This document shows, in pieces, positions 53,345-61,091 of a DNA stretch of 64,000 bases (the stretch's first letter is position 1; each line of letters begins with the position of its first letter). Made by a program: the position numbers and the translations under genes. The notes below the pieces were generated by a model. That model did no database searches and was not told the origin of the DNA. It saw only the letters and a program-made list of their open reading frames with translations. Origin of the DNA: an uncultured Parabacteroides sp. (lineage in GTDB: Bacteria > Bacteroidota > Bacteroidia > Bacteroidales > Tannerellaceae); assembly GCA_944325335.1 (NCBI GenBank), contig CALUZR010000006.1, forward strand, positions 1 to 64,000. The letters are read 5' to 3'.

Positions 53345-53557
53345 CCTTGCTCTCCCATTTTTCCCCGTTCAAAGAGACCATGCCTCTTTGAATTCCCGAT
53401 TCCCCGAGTTCAAGCCGCAGAAAAAACCTTGCCCTCCCAATTCCCCCCGTTCAAAGACACAATGCATCCTTGAATTCCGAAATTCCCCCGTTCAAAGATA
53501 CTATATACCCTTGAATACAGCACCTTACCCATTCAAAGATACCAAAACACTTTGAAC
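53345..53557. repeat. 41-bp-phased TTCAAAG/CTTTGAA array
   Basis: Left arms TTCAAAG or TTCAAG start at 53368, 53409, 53450, 53491 and 53532, exactly 41 bases apart. Right arms (CTTTGAA, CCTTGAA or decayed CCTTGCC) start at 53386, 53427, 53468, 53509 and 53550, also 41 apart. A lone decayed right arm at 53345 marks a partial sixth unit. Each unit is an inverted repeat with an 11-base centre, and units are joined by ATTCCCC-rich spacers. The array ends about 45 bases before the start of the AraC-type gene. Nothing else is seen in 53235-53344. Confidence 0.88.
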
Positions 53558-53602
53558 ACAGATTTTCTATTTAACAAAAAAAATTTGGTCAATAGGGAAA
53601 GA

Positions 53603-54112
53603 ATGACTATATTGCAGCCAAAAATTGAAAAAATGAGTATGATGCAATTTAAAAAGATACAGGTAAAAGATATTTATGTCTCTATCCTAACCAAGAGGCT
53701 CGTGAAATATGAAAATGGATGGATGCGGATGGAGCCGATAGAGAAGAATCTCCAACCAACCGGCTCAGAACTAATCGACCGTGTCGCGAAAGCACTGGCA
53801 AAAGACTGCCGGCTGGAGGCGCGTGCCTTCATTCAGACGACAGGACTCACCCCCACCGACTTCCGTGTCCTATTCCGACTGCATACAGGGCAATCGCTAA
53901 AGGAATTCATCAAGCAATACCAGCAAATGAGGGCGTGCGAATGGCTGGCATACACCGATCTGAAGTATACCGAGATAGCCAAACGGAGCGGATTCGCGTC
54001 GCACTCGTCGATGGGGCATTACTTCCGGAAGACACTCAAGTGCACACCGACAGACTACCGCCAGCAACACCGCCCAAAGAACTTCCGAGAGATTTACATG
54101 TGGGAGAAATAA
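53603..54112 (+). CDS. AraC-family helix-turn-helix regulator
   Basis: A 169-residue protein. The C-terminal 90 residues have the two helix-turn-helix units of AraC proteins: EARAFIQTTGLTPTDFRVLF and YTEIAKRSGFASHSSMGHYF followed by RKTLKCTPTDYRQQHRP. The N-terminal 70 residues are short and unlike known ligand-binding domains. The ATG at 53603 has an AGGGAAAG site; an upstream TTG at 53552 lies inside the repeat array and is unlikely. The regulated genes are unknown. The 41-bp inverted-repeat array directly upstream could be its own operator, which is inference. Confidence 0.72.
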   Translation: MTILQPKIEKMSMMQFKKIQVKDIYVSILTKRLVKYENGWMRMEPIEKNLQPTGSELIDRVAKALAKDCRLEARAFIQTTGLTPTDFRVLFRLHTGQSLKEFIKQYQQMRACEWLAYTDLKYTEIAKRSGFASHSSMGHYFRKTLKCTPTDYRQQHRPKNFREIYMWEK

Positions 54113-54146
54113 AAGACAAACCAGAAATCCCAAAAACAGACAAACA

Positions 54147-54194
54147 GAAAAAGGGGAAGATGAAGAACGGACTGACCGTTGCCTCACCTTCCCC
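54147..54194 (-). terminator. Intrinsic terminator of gdhA
   Basis: On the minus strand GGGGAAG and CTTCCCC close the stem, with an inner AACGG/CCGTT pairing, and TTTTTC follows. Confidence 0.75.
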
Positions 54195-54227
54195 GTAGAT
54201 AACTATTAATCACAAATCGCGAGTGTA

Positions 54228-55562
54228 TCAGAGAATTCCCTGAGCCATCATCGCTTTAGCAACCTTCATGAAACCGGCGACGTTAGCCCCTTTCACGTAG
54301 TTGACGTAGCCATCCGATTGCGTGCCATACTTCAAACATTGCGCATGGATGTTAGCCATGATGTCCTTCAACTTCTGATCGACTTCTTCTGAGCTCCAGC
54401 TTAATTTCTGAGCGTTTTGTGTCATCTCAAGACCCGAAACCGAAACGCCGCCAGCGTTGGCTGCCTTGCCCGGAGCATAGAGAATTTTTGCTTTTAAGAA
54501 CTCGTCGATTGCTTCCGGCGTAGAAGGCATGTTAGCGCCTTCGGAAACGGCAAAACATCCATTCGCCAAAAGTGTACGGGCATCGTCGCCGTTCAACTCG
54601 TTTTGCGTAGCAGAAGGCATGGCGATGTCGCATTTTTCACCCCAAGGACGGGCGCCCGGGACATACTTCACACCATACTTTTCAGCGTATTCGCGGATGC
54701 GGCCACGGTAAAGATTCTTCAATTCCATGATGTAATCTAATTTCTCACGGTCGATTCCATCCGGATCATAGATGTAGCCATCCGAGTCAGACATGGTAAC
54801 AACCTTTGCACCCAGAGAGATTAATTTCTCAACCGTGTATTGAGCGACATTACCTGCACCCGAAACCGTCACAACCTTGTCTTTGATATCAATACCCTTC
54901 GTCTTCAACATCTGAAGCAAGAAATATACGTTACCGTAACCCGTAGCTTCCGGACGAATCAATGATCCACCAAACTCGATGCCCTTACCCGTGAATGTAC
55001 CTGTATTTTCGCGAGCCAGCTTCTTGTACATTCCGTACATATAGCCTACTTCACGACCGCCCACACCAATATCTCCGGCAGGGACATCCGTATCAGGACC
55101 GATATGGCGCCACAATTCCGTGACGAAAGCCTGGCAGAAACGCATGATCTCAGCATTGCTCTTGCCACGCGGACTGAAATCTGAACCACCTTTCGCACCG
55201 CCCATAGGGAGGGTAGTCAGCGAGTTCTTGAAAGTCTGCTCGAAAGCCAAGAACTTCAAAATAGACAGATTCACCGAAGCATGGAAACGAACGCCGCCTT
55301 TGTACGGACCGATGGCGTTGTTATGCTGAACACGATATCCCATATTTGTTTGTACCTGACCTTTGTCGTCTACCCAAGTAACACGGAACGAGAAGATCCG
55401 ATCGGGAATACAAAGACGTTCAATCAGATTTGATTTCTCAAATTCTGGATGCTCATTGTATACATCTTCAATCGTACCTAATACTTCTGAAACAGCCTGA
55501 TGATATTCCGGCTCGTTCGGGAACCGACGCTTCAGATTGTCTAAAACTTCTTTTGCTTTCAT
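54228..55562 (-). CDS. gdhA: Glutamate dehydrogenase
   Basis: A 444-residue hexameric-type enzyme interconverting 2-oxoglutarate plus ammonia and glutamate. GPYKGGVRFHASVNLSILKF holds the substrate lysine, LPMGGAKGGSDFSPRGKSNA the catalytic lysine region, VPAGDIGVGGREVGYMYGMY follows, and VTVSGAGNVAQYTVEKL is the dinucleotide fold. The start at 55562 fits the family length; the 38 extra codons upstream are hydrophobic and cross the promoter. A divergent second copy ends at 63749. Cofactor preference cannot be read with certainty. Confidence 0.94.
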   Translation of the reverse strand: MKAKEVLDNLKRRFPNEPEYHQAVSEVLGTIEDVYNEHPEFEKSNLIERLCIPDRIFSFRVTWVDDKGQVQTNMGYRVQHNNAIGPYKGGVRFHASVNLSILKFLAFEQTFKNSLTTLPMGGAKGGSDFSPRGKSNAEIMRFCQAFVTELWRHIGPDTDVPAGDIGVGGREVGYMYGMYKKLARENTGTFTGKGIEFGGSLIRPEATGYGNVYFLLQMLKTKGIDIKDKVVTVSGAGNVAQYTVEKLISLGAKVVTMSDSDGYIYDPDGIDREKLDYIMELKNLYRGRIREYAEKYGVKYVPGARPWGEKCDIAMPSATQNELNGDDARTLLANGCFAVSEGANMPSTPEAIDEFLKAKILYAPGKAANAGGVSVSGLEMTQNAQKLSWSSEEVDQKLKDIMANIHAQCLKYGTQSDGYVNYVKGANVAGFMKVAKAMMAQGIL

Positions 55563-55622
55563 TTTTCTTTTATATTTAATGTTATACTTACTATTCGAAT
55601 TCCATTTCGTTTGATTCGGTTG

Positions 55623-55653
55623 CAAAGATATAGCATTTTTCGTTATCAGCAAA
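55623..55653 (-). promoter_or_regulatory. Consensus promoter for gdhA
   Basis: TTTG at 55653-55650, a 19-base spacer and TATCTTTG at 55630-55623 on the minus strand. Confidence 0.7.
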
Positions 55654-55710
55654 CAAATGACAGAAAAAATATACATTTTCTATCATTTTTCTTCTTTCCC
55701 GGATTAAAAC

Positions 55711-55902
55711 TTACGATTTGTTACTGTTTCTACCTCGTACGTTTTTATAGATAGGGACAAATACAATGATGCCCGACGCAATGATCCAGAAAATCGTCTC
55801 GAATGTAATCTTCGAGCTATAAGCCAGCAACATATAGCACAATATTCCCCATAAAAGCGTCAGGCATACCACCTGACTATTGGTCAATCTTCGCTTCGCC
55901 AT
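55711..55902 (-). CDS. Small two-span membrane protein, unknown function
   Basis: A 63-residue protein: MAKRRLTNSQVV, then two hydrophobic segments (about residues 11-28 and 34-52) and a basic tail (YKNVRGRNSNKS). It is probably an inner-membrane protein with both ends in the cytoplasm. I do not recognise the family. It follows ileS on the same strand but behind a terminator, and no -7 box was found for it. Confidence 0.5.
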   Translation of the reverse strand: MAKRRLTNSQVVCLTLLWGILCYMLLAYSSKITFETIFWIIASGIIVFVPIYKNVRGRNSNKS

Positions 55903-55930
55903 TTCACTTTATCGTAGTTAAATTAAACAC

Positions 55931-55969
55931 AAAAGCACGGAGACAAAGTTTTTCGACTCTGCTCCGTGC
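55931..55969 (-). terminator. Intrinsic terminator of ileS
   Basis: On the minus strand GCACGGAG and CTCCGTGC pair around a loop of about 19 bases, followed by TTTTGTG. Confidence 0.7.
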
Positions 55970-55985
55970 CTCTCTTTCAATTATA

Positions 55986-58900
55986 TTATGCCTTTACGAC
56001 TTTCACATCCAATTTGAAGTCTTCAAAATCGAGCGTGGTGGCATCAGCTATCGGCCCATTCGCAATCTCGATGCTATTGGCCAACACCTGATTCGAGATA
56101 TACTCCTTATATTCCGTGATGGCATCGTCCATCTCTGCAGAAGAAGCGACGGTGATGTTCACCTTGTCGGTAATATCGAATCCGCTGCTCTTGCGCAGGT
56201 TCTGGACACGGTTCACCAATTCGCGTGCTAAACCCTCTTTCTTCAGGTCGTCGGTAATAGTGATATCCAACGCTACCGTGAGGCGTCCTTCGTTAGCTAC
56301 CAGCCAACCCGGAATATCTTCGGAGAAAATATCCACATCCGCACGTTCGATGACGGCTTCTTGTCCGTCTACCTGAAGGGTGAAGGTTCCCGCCTTCTCG
56401 AAGGCATTGATATCTTCTTGGCTCATCTGCTGGATTTGTGCCGCCAACGCCTTCATGATCTTGCCATAACGCGGACCAAGCTTCTTGAAGTCCGGCTTGA
56501 TGCGTTTTACCAAGATTCCGGCCGTATTATCGACGAATTTCATATCCTTTACGTTCACCTCATTCAAGATAAGCGATTTCACGGCCTCGATGCTTTCCTT
56601 CTGATGTTCATCCAGTACCGGAACCATCAAAACGTGGAGCGGCTGGCGGACTTTGATATTGACCTTACGACGCAGCGCCAATACCATCGAAGAGATATCC
56701 TGTGCCATCTGCATCCGCTCTTCCAATGCCTTGTCGATTAATTTTTCGTGGCAAACTGGGAAATCGGACAAGTGAACCGACTCTACTTGCTCGCGACCTG
56801 TTACGGCAATCAAATCACAGAACAGCTTATCGGCATAGAATGGAGCTATCGGTGCCATCAACTTAGCCACCGTTTCCAAGCAAGTATATAATGTCTGGTA
56901 AGCCGAGAGCTTATCTTCCGTCAAACCGCCCTGCCAGAAACGTTTGCGGTTCAGACGCACGTACCAGTTACTCAAATGATCGTTCACGAAATCCGAAATT
57001 GCACGTCCGGCGCGTGTCGGTTCGTAAGTATTTAGGTAAGTATCTACATCCTTCACCAAACTATTCAACAACGAGAGAATCCAGCGGTCAATTTCCGGAC
57101 GCTTCGCCCAAGCCACTTCTTCTTGTGAATAATCGAAACCATCCACATTGGCATAAAGGGCGAAGAAAGAATACGTATTATATAATGTACCAAAGAACTT
57201 GCGACGTACCTCTTCCACACCTTCCACGTCGAACTTCAAGTTGTCCCAAGGCGAAGCGTTCGTAATCATGTACCAACGCAATGGGTCAGAACCATATTTC
57301 TCAATCGTGGCAAACGGATCGACGGCATTGCCCAGGCGCTTCGACATCTTGTTGCCATTCTTATCCAATACCAAACCATTCGACACAACGGCTTTGTACG
57401 CTACGCTATCGAATACCATCGTGGCAATGGCATGAAGCGTAAAGAACCAACCACGCGTCTGGTCTACCCCTTCGGCAATGAAGTCCGCCGGATAGTACGA
57501 ACGGCTATCGATCAGTTCTTTATTCTCGAACGGATAATGCAATTGGGCATAAGGCATCGAACCTGAGTCGAACCACACGTCTATCAAATCGGCTTCGCGC
57601 TTCATCGGCTTGCCACTGGGCGAAACCAGTACGATGTCGTCGACAAATGGTCGGTGTAAATCGATCCGTTCATAGTTATCTTTCGTGAAGACATTAGGCG
57701 TAAATCCTAACGTTTTATACGGGTTTTCTTTCATGAAACCGGCAGCTACCGATTTCTCTATCTCATTATACAATTCTTCTACCGAGCCAATGCAAATCTC
57801 TTCGCCCTCCTCACTGCGCCAAATAGGAAGCGGAGTTCCCCAATAGCGTGAGCGGCTCAGGTTCCAATCGTTCAGGTTCTCCAGCCATTTGCCGAAGCGG
57901 CCCGTACCGGTCGATTCCGGTTTCCAGTTGATGGTCTTGTTGAGTTCAATCATGCGCTCTTTGCAAGCCGTCGAACGGATAAACCAACTATCGAGCGGAT
58001 AATAAAGTACCGGCTTATCGGTACGCCAGCAGTGCGGATAGTTGTGCACGTGCTTCTCCATCTTGAAAGCTTGGTTTGCTTGCTTCATCTTCATGCAGAT
58101 GTACACATCGAGCGATTCAGCGGCCTGTGCGGCTTTCTCGTCATACTTGCCATCTACGGTAAATTGCGGGTCGTAGGCATTCTTCACCCAACGTCCTTCG
58201 TAGTCTTTATAAATATCCACATTGACGCATTCAGCCACAAACTTCTCATCCAGTTCGTCCAACAAGTAGAATTTACCCGTCAGATCGACCATCGGACGCG
58301 TCTCCCCCTTCTTATTAATCATGAAAAGCGAAGGAATGCCGGCTGCCTTGGCTACGAACGCATCGTCCGCACCGAACGTAGGCGCAATATGAACGATCCC
58401 CGTACCATCTTCTACGGTCACATAATCGCCCGAGATAACCCGGAATGCCTTGGCCGAAGCGTCTTGCCAATTACCATCCGTATTCAATTCAACCGGCTTC
58501 ACCCATGGGAGGAGCTGTTCATATTCCATGCCGACCAAATCCGGACCTTTGTATTCGCCTACTACCTTGAACGGCACCAGCTTGTCGCCCGGCTTATAGT
58601 CCTCTAACGCAATACCCTCGGCTTTCTTATTGAAGTGCGTATAAAGCAATGCCTTTGCCAATACGACCGTCATCTTCTCGCCCGTATAAGCATTGTAAGT
58701 TTGAACAGCGACGTAATCAATCTTCGGCCCCACACAAAGCGCCGTATTGGAAGGCAATGTCCACGGAGTGGTGGTCCATGCAAGGAAGTAAGGCGTTCCC
58801 CACTCGGCCATTTCCGGCTTCGGGTTCTTTATCTTAAACTGGCCTACGACGGTCAAGTCCTTCACATCCCGATAACATCCCGGTTGGTTTAGCTCGTGCG

Positions 58901-59477
58901 AACTCAATCCCGTACCCGCCGCCGGTGAATAGGGCTGGATGGTATATCCTTTATATAATAATCCTTTGTTGTAAAGCTGCTTGAGGAGCCACCAAAGGGT
59001 TTCGATATAGCGGTTATCGTAGGTGATATAGGGATTCTCCAAGTCCACCCAATAGCCCATCTTCTCGGTCAGGTCCGTCCATTCCTTCGTATATTTCATG
59101 ACGTCCCGCCGGCAAGCCGCGTTATATTCAGCCACCGAAATCTTCTTGCCGATGTCCTCTTTCGTAATACCTAAGGCTTTCTCTACGCCCAGTTCTACCG
59201 GCAGACCGTGCGTGTCCCATCCGGCTTTACGATTGACTTTGAATCCCTTCATCGTCTTGTAGCGGCAGAAGATATCCTTAATGGAGCGTGCAATCACGTG
59301 GTGGATGCCCGGCATTCCGTTGGCAGAAGGCGGACCTTCGTAGAATACGAACGAGGGATGACCTTCGCGGATTTCAAGACTCTTGTGGAAGACATCGCCG
59401 TCTTGCCACTTCTTCAGGATTTCCTTATTCACGTCCGACAAGTCGAACTTCGAATATTCGGCAAATTTCTTATTCAT
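55986..59477 (-). CDS. ileS: Isoleucyl-tRNA synthetase
   Basis: A 1163-residue class I synthetase. The HIGH-like motif is in SANGMPGIHHVIARSIKD (about residues 51-68), the editing domain follows, KMSKRLGN is the KMSKS loop, and an anticodon-binding region completes the protein. The length and the absence of a C-terminal zinc knuckle fit the larger, eukaryote-like IleS type, which in some bacteria is the less mupirocin-sensitive form. A promoter (59517-59524) and the fourth 118-bp element lie upstream. Confidence 0.95.
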   Translation of the reverse strand: MNKKFAEYSKFDLSDVNKEILKKWQDGDVFHKSLEIREGHPSFVFYEGPPSANGMPGIHHVIARSIKDIFCRYKTMKGFKVNRKAGWDTHGLPVELGVEKALGITKEDIGKKISVAEYNAACRRDVMKYTKEWTDLTEKMGYWVDLENPYITYDNRYIETLWWLLKQLYNKGLLYKGYTIQPYSPAAGTGLSSHELNQPGCYRDVKDLTVVGQFKIKNPKPEMAEWGTPYFLAWTTTPWTLPSNTALCVGPKIDYVAVQTYNAYTGEKMTVVLAKALLYTHFNKKAEGIALEDYKPGDKLVPFKVVGEYKGPDLVGMEYEQLLPWVKPVELNTDGNWQDASAKAFRVISGDYVTVEDGTGIVHIAPTFGADDAFVAKAAGIPSLFMINKKGETRPMVDLTGKFYLLDELDEKFVAECVNVDIYKDYEGRWVKNAYDPQFTVDGKYDEKAAQAAESLDVYICMKMKQANQAFKMEKHVHNYPHCWRTDKPVLYYPLDSWFIRSTACKERMIELNKTINWKPESTGTGRFGKWLENLNDWNLSRSRYWGTPLPIWRSEEGEEICIGSVEELYNEIEKSVAAGFMKENPYKTLGFTPNVFTKDNYERIDLHRPFVDDIVLVSPSGKPMKREADLIDVWFDSGSMPYAQLHYPFENKELIDSRSYYPADFIAEGVDQTRGWFFTLHAIATMVFDSVAYKAVVSNGLVLDKNGNKMSKRLGNAVDPFATIEKYGSDPLRWYMITNASPWDNLKFDVEGVEEVRRKFFGTLYNTYSFFALYANVDGFDYSQEEVAWAKRPEIDRWILSLLNSLVKDVDTYLNTYEPTRAGRAISDFVNDHLSNWYVRLNRKRFWQGGLTEDKLSAYQTLYTCLETVAKLMAPIAPFYADKLFCDLIAVTGREQVESVHLSDFPVCHEKLIDKALEERMQMAQDISSMVLALRRKVNIKVRQPLHVLMVPVLDEHQKESIEAVKSLILNEVNVKDMKFVDNTAGILVKRIKPDFKKLGPRYGKIMKALAAQIQQMSQEDINAFEKAGTFTLQVDGQEAVIERADVDIFSEDIPGWLVANEGRLTVALDITITDDLKKEGLARELVNRVQNLRKSSGFDITDKVNITVASSAEMDDAITEYKEYISNQVLANSIEIANGPIADATTLDFEDFKLDVKVVKA

Positions 59478-59516
59478 ATTTCGATGTTTAATTACATTAG
59501 CTACTTAAAAACCGTG

Positions 59517-59524
59517 CAAAAGTA
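59517..59524 (-). promoter_or_regulatory. -7 promoter box for ileS
   Basis: TACTTTTG on the minus strand, with TTG 20 bases further upstream. No T-box-like leader is present in the roughly 40 bases before the start. Confidence 0.55.
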
Positions 59525-59606
59525 GTCATTATATTTGAAATGAGCAACTATGACAACTCTTACACGCTTGAATGAAAATAGGGAAAGCTTGCAGGGAAAA
59601 CCTGAA

Positions 59607-59724
59607 AAGATACGGGATAATCTCTATCTTTAGGCTGCAGATATATATCTTTAGGTTGAAGATACGTATCTTTAGTCTGCAGATATGTATCTTTAGGATA
59701 AAGATAGAGATTTCCTCGGATGTT
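59607..59724. repeat. 118-bp palindromic element, copy 4
   Basis: The same length and register as copy 2, and nearly identical to it inside (GATATATATC, GATACGTATC and GATATGTATC at 21-bp spacing). The outer arms (AAGATACGGGATAATCTC and the inverse of CGGATGTT) are less well matched. It lies between divergent ileS and the flavodoxin gene. Nothing else is seen in 59725-59849. Confidence 0.85.
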
Positions 59725-59849
59725 GTGAACTTTTCCCTCGGTGTCTGGAACTTTTTCTCCCGCCTCTCCCCTTTTCTCTTATACCGAAAAAACCTCATAG
59801 CATCCCAAATATCCGTAATTCGGGTAGTGTTTCTTTCCAAAATCGTCCC

Positions 59850-59857
59850 TAACTTTA
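59850..59857 (+). promoter_or_regulatory. -7-like box for the flavodoxin gene
   Basis: TAACTTTA, one base off consensus, 30 bases before the ATG. Confidence 0.35.
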
Positions 59858-59887
59858 CGGCGTAATTAAACTTAAAGCAGAAACGAT

Positions 59888-60433
59888 ATGAAACGATTTG
59901 CATTATTCATCGCGGCCGCCCTGCTGGTTTGCCTCCCGGCGGTTGCACAAAAGACGGAAGCCATGAAAGGTAAAACATTGGTTGTCTATTTCTCGGCCAC
60001 GGGAAATACGGAACGGGTGGCGAAAATGATCGCAACAGCTGCCCAAGCGGATTTGTACAAGATTCAACCCGCGAAAGACTACACCTCGGCCGATTTGGAC
60101 TGGCATAACAAATCATCCCGTTCGAGTGTGGAAATGAACGACGCGAAAGCCCGTCCGGAATTGAGCGGAAGCGTATCGAACTGGGCGGATTACACTACGG
60201 TTTATTTGGGTTATCCCATTTGGTGGGACCAAGCTCCACGCATTATCAACTCGTTTATCGAGAGCTACGATTTCTCCGGAAAGGTAGTCATTCCGTTTGC
60301 CACTTCAGGTAGCAGCAGCATCTCCCACTCTGCCCAGGAACTGAAGAAGACTTATCCTTCCATCAATTGGCAAAAAGGGAAGCTCCTCAATGGGGTTACA
60401 CAAACAGACATTTCAAACTGGATTCAAAAATAA
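59888..60433 (+). CDS. Exported flavodoxin
   Basis: A 181-residue protein. A clear signal peptide (MKRFALFIAAALLVCLPAVA) precedes a flavodoxin domain: TLVVYFSATGNTERVAKMIA is the FMN phosphate loop, YLGYPIWWDQAPRIINSFIE the aromatic FMN contact and PFATSGSSSISHSAQELK the last loop. Flavodoxins are normally cytoplasmic electron carriers; an exported one points to a periplasmic redox role or a flavin-dependent reductase. The next gene (20 bases later) is a flavin reductase, so the pair may work together. Confidence 0.82.
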   Translation: MKRFALFIAAALLVCLPAVAQKTEAMKGKTLVVYFSATGNTERVAKMIATAAQADLYKIQPAKDYTSADLDWHNKSSRSSVEMNDAKARPELSGSVSNWADYTTVYLGYPIWWDQAPRIINSFIESYDFSGKVVIPFATSGSSSISHSAQELKKTYPSINWQKGKLLNGVTQTDISNWIQK

Positions 60434-60452
60434 CTTCATACATTATATCATC

Positions 60453-61013
60453 ATGAGAAAGAATTTTGGAGCCAAGCCGCTCAGCTATCCGCAACCGGTG
60501 CTGATTATCGCGGCCTACGACGAGAACGGGACACCCAATGCCATGAATGCGGCATGGGGTGGCATCAGCGAGATGAACGAAATCAGCATGTGCCTCAGCG
60601 CAGGGCATAAAACCGTAAAGAACATCCTAAAGCGGAAAGCCTTTACCGTAAGTATGGCCGACGCAGCCCATGTAATTGCCTGCGATTATGTAGGTATCGT
60701 GTCGGGAAACCAGGTAGAAGACAAGTTCGCAAAGGCCGGATTCCATGCCACGAAATCCGAGTTTGTAGATGCGCCACTTATCGACGAACTCTCCGTCGCC
60801 CTCGAATGCCGGTTGAAAGATTACAGCCCGGAGACTTGCATCCTGCGAGGAGAAATCGTGAACGTCAGCGTAGACGAGCGCGCCTTGGACGAACAAGGGA
60901 AAGTAGACCCTGCCAAAGTCGCCCCCATCTGTTTCGACCCCTTCAATAATACTTATTTGAAGATAGGCGAGAAAGTAGGCAATGCCTTCGCCGATGGGAA
61001 ACAACTCAAGTAA
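60453..61013 (+). CDS. Flavin reductase/flavoredoxin family protein
   Basis: A 186-residue FMN-binding split-barrel protein: KPLSYPQPVLIIAAYDENGT, NAMNAAWGGISEMNEISMCL and SAGHKTVKNILKRKAFTVSM are typical of flavoredoxins. No signal peptide is seen, so it acts in the cytoplasm, unlike the exported flavodoxin before it. The ATG at 60453 follows the flavodoxin stop by 20 bases; an earlier in-frame start at 60390 would overlap that gene. Confidence 0.82.
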   Translation: MRKNFGAKPLSYPQPVLIIAAYDENGTPNAMNAAWGGISEMNEISMCLSAGHKTVKNILKRKAFTVSMADAAHVIACDYVGIVSGNQVEDKFAKAGFHATKSEFVDAPLIDELSVALECRLKDYSPETCILRGEIVNVSVDERALDEQGKVDPAKVAPICFDPFNNTYLKIGEKVGNAFADGKQLK

Positions 61014-61036
61014 ATGGGACCACACCCTTAAGTACA

Positions 61037-61074
61037 AGAAACGTCCTCCCCGATTGAGAGAAGGACGTTTCTTT
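61037..61074. terminator. Bidirectional intrinsic terminator
   Basis: AAGAAACGTCCT pairs with AGGACGTTTCTT; T-rich on both sides. It serves the flavin reductase and the convergent surface-protein gene. Confidence 0.8.
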
Positions 61075-61091
61075 ATTTATACAGGGTTCGC

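Noticed and set aside
53345-53557. Possible CRISPR array (regular repeats)
   Set aside because: The conserved parts are short inverted arms, the spacers are similar to each other and not unique, and no cas genes are near. The same holds for 21409-21655.
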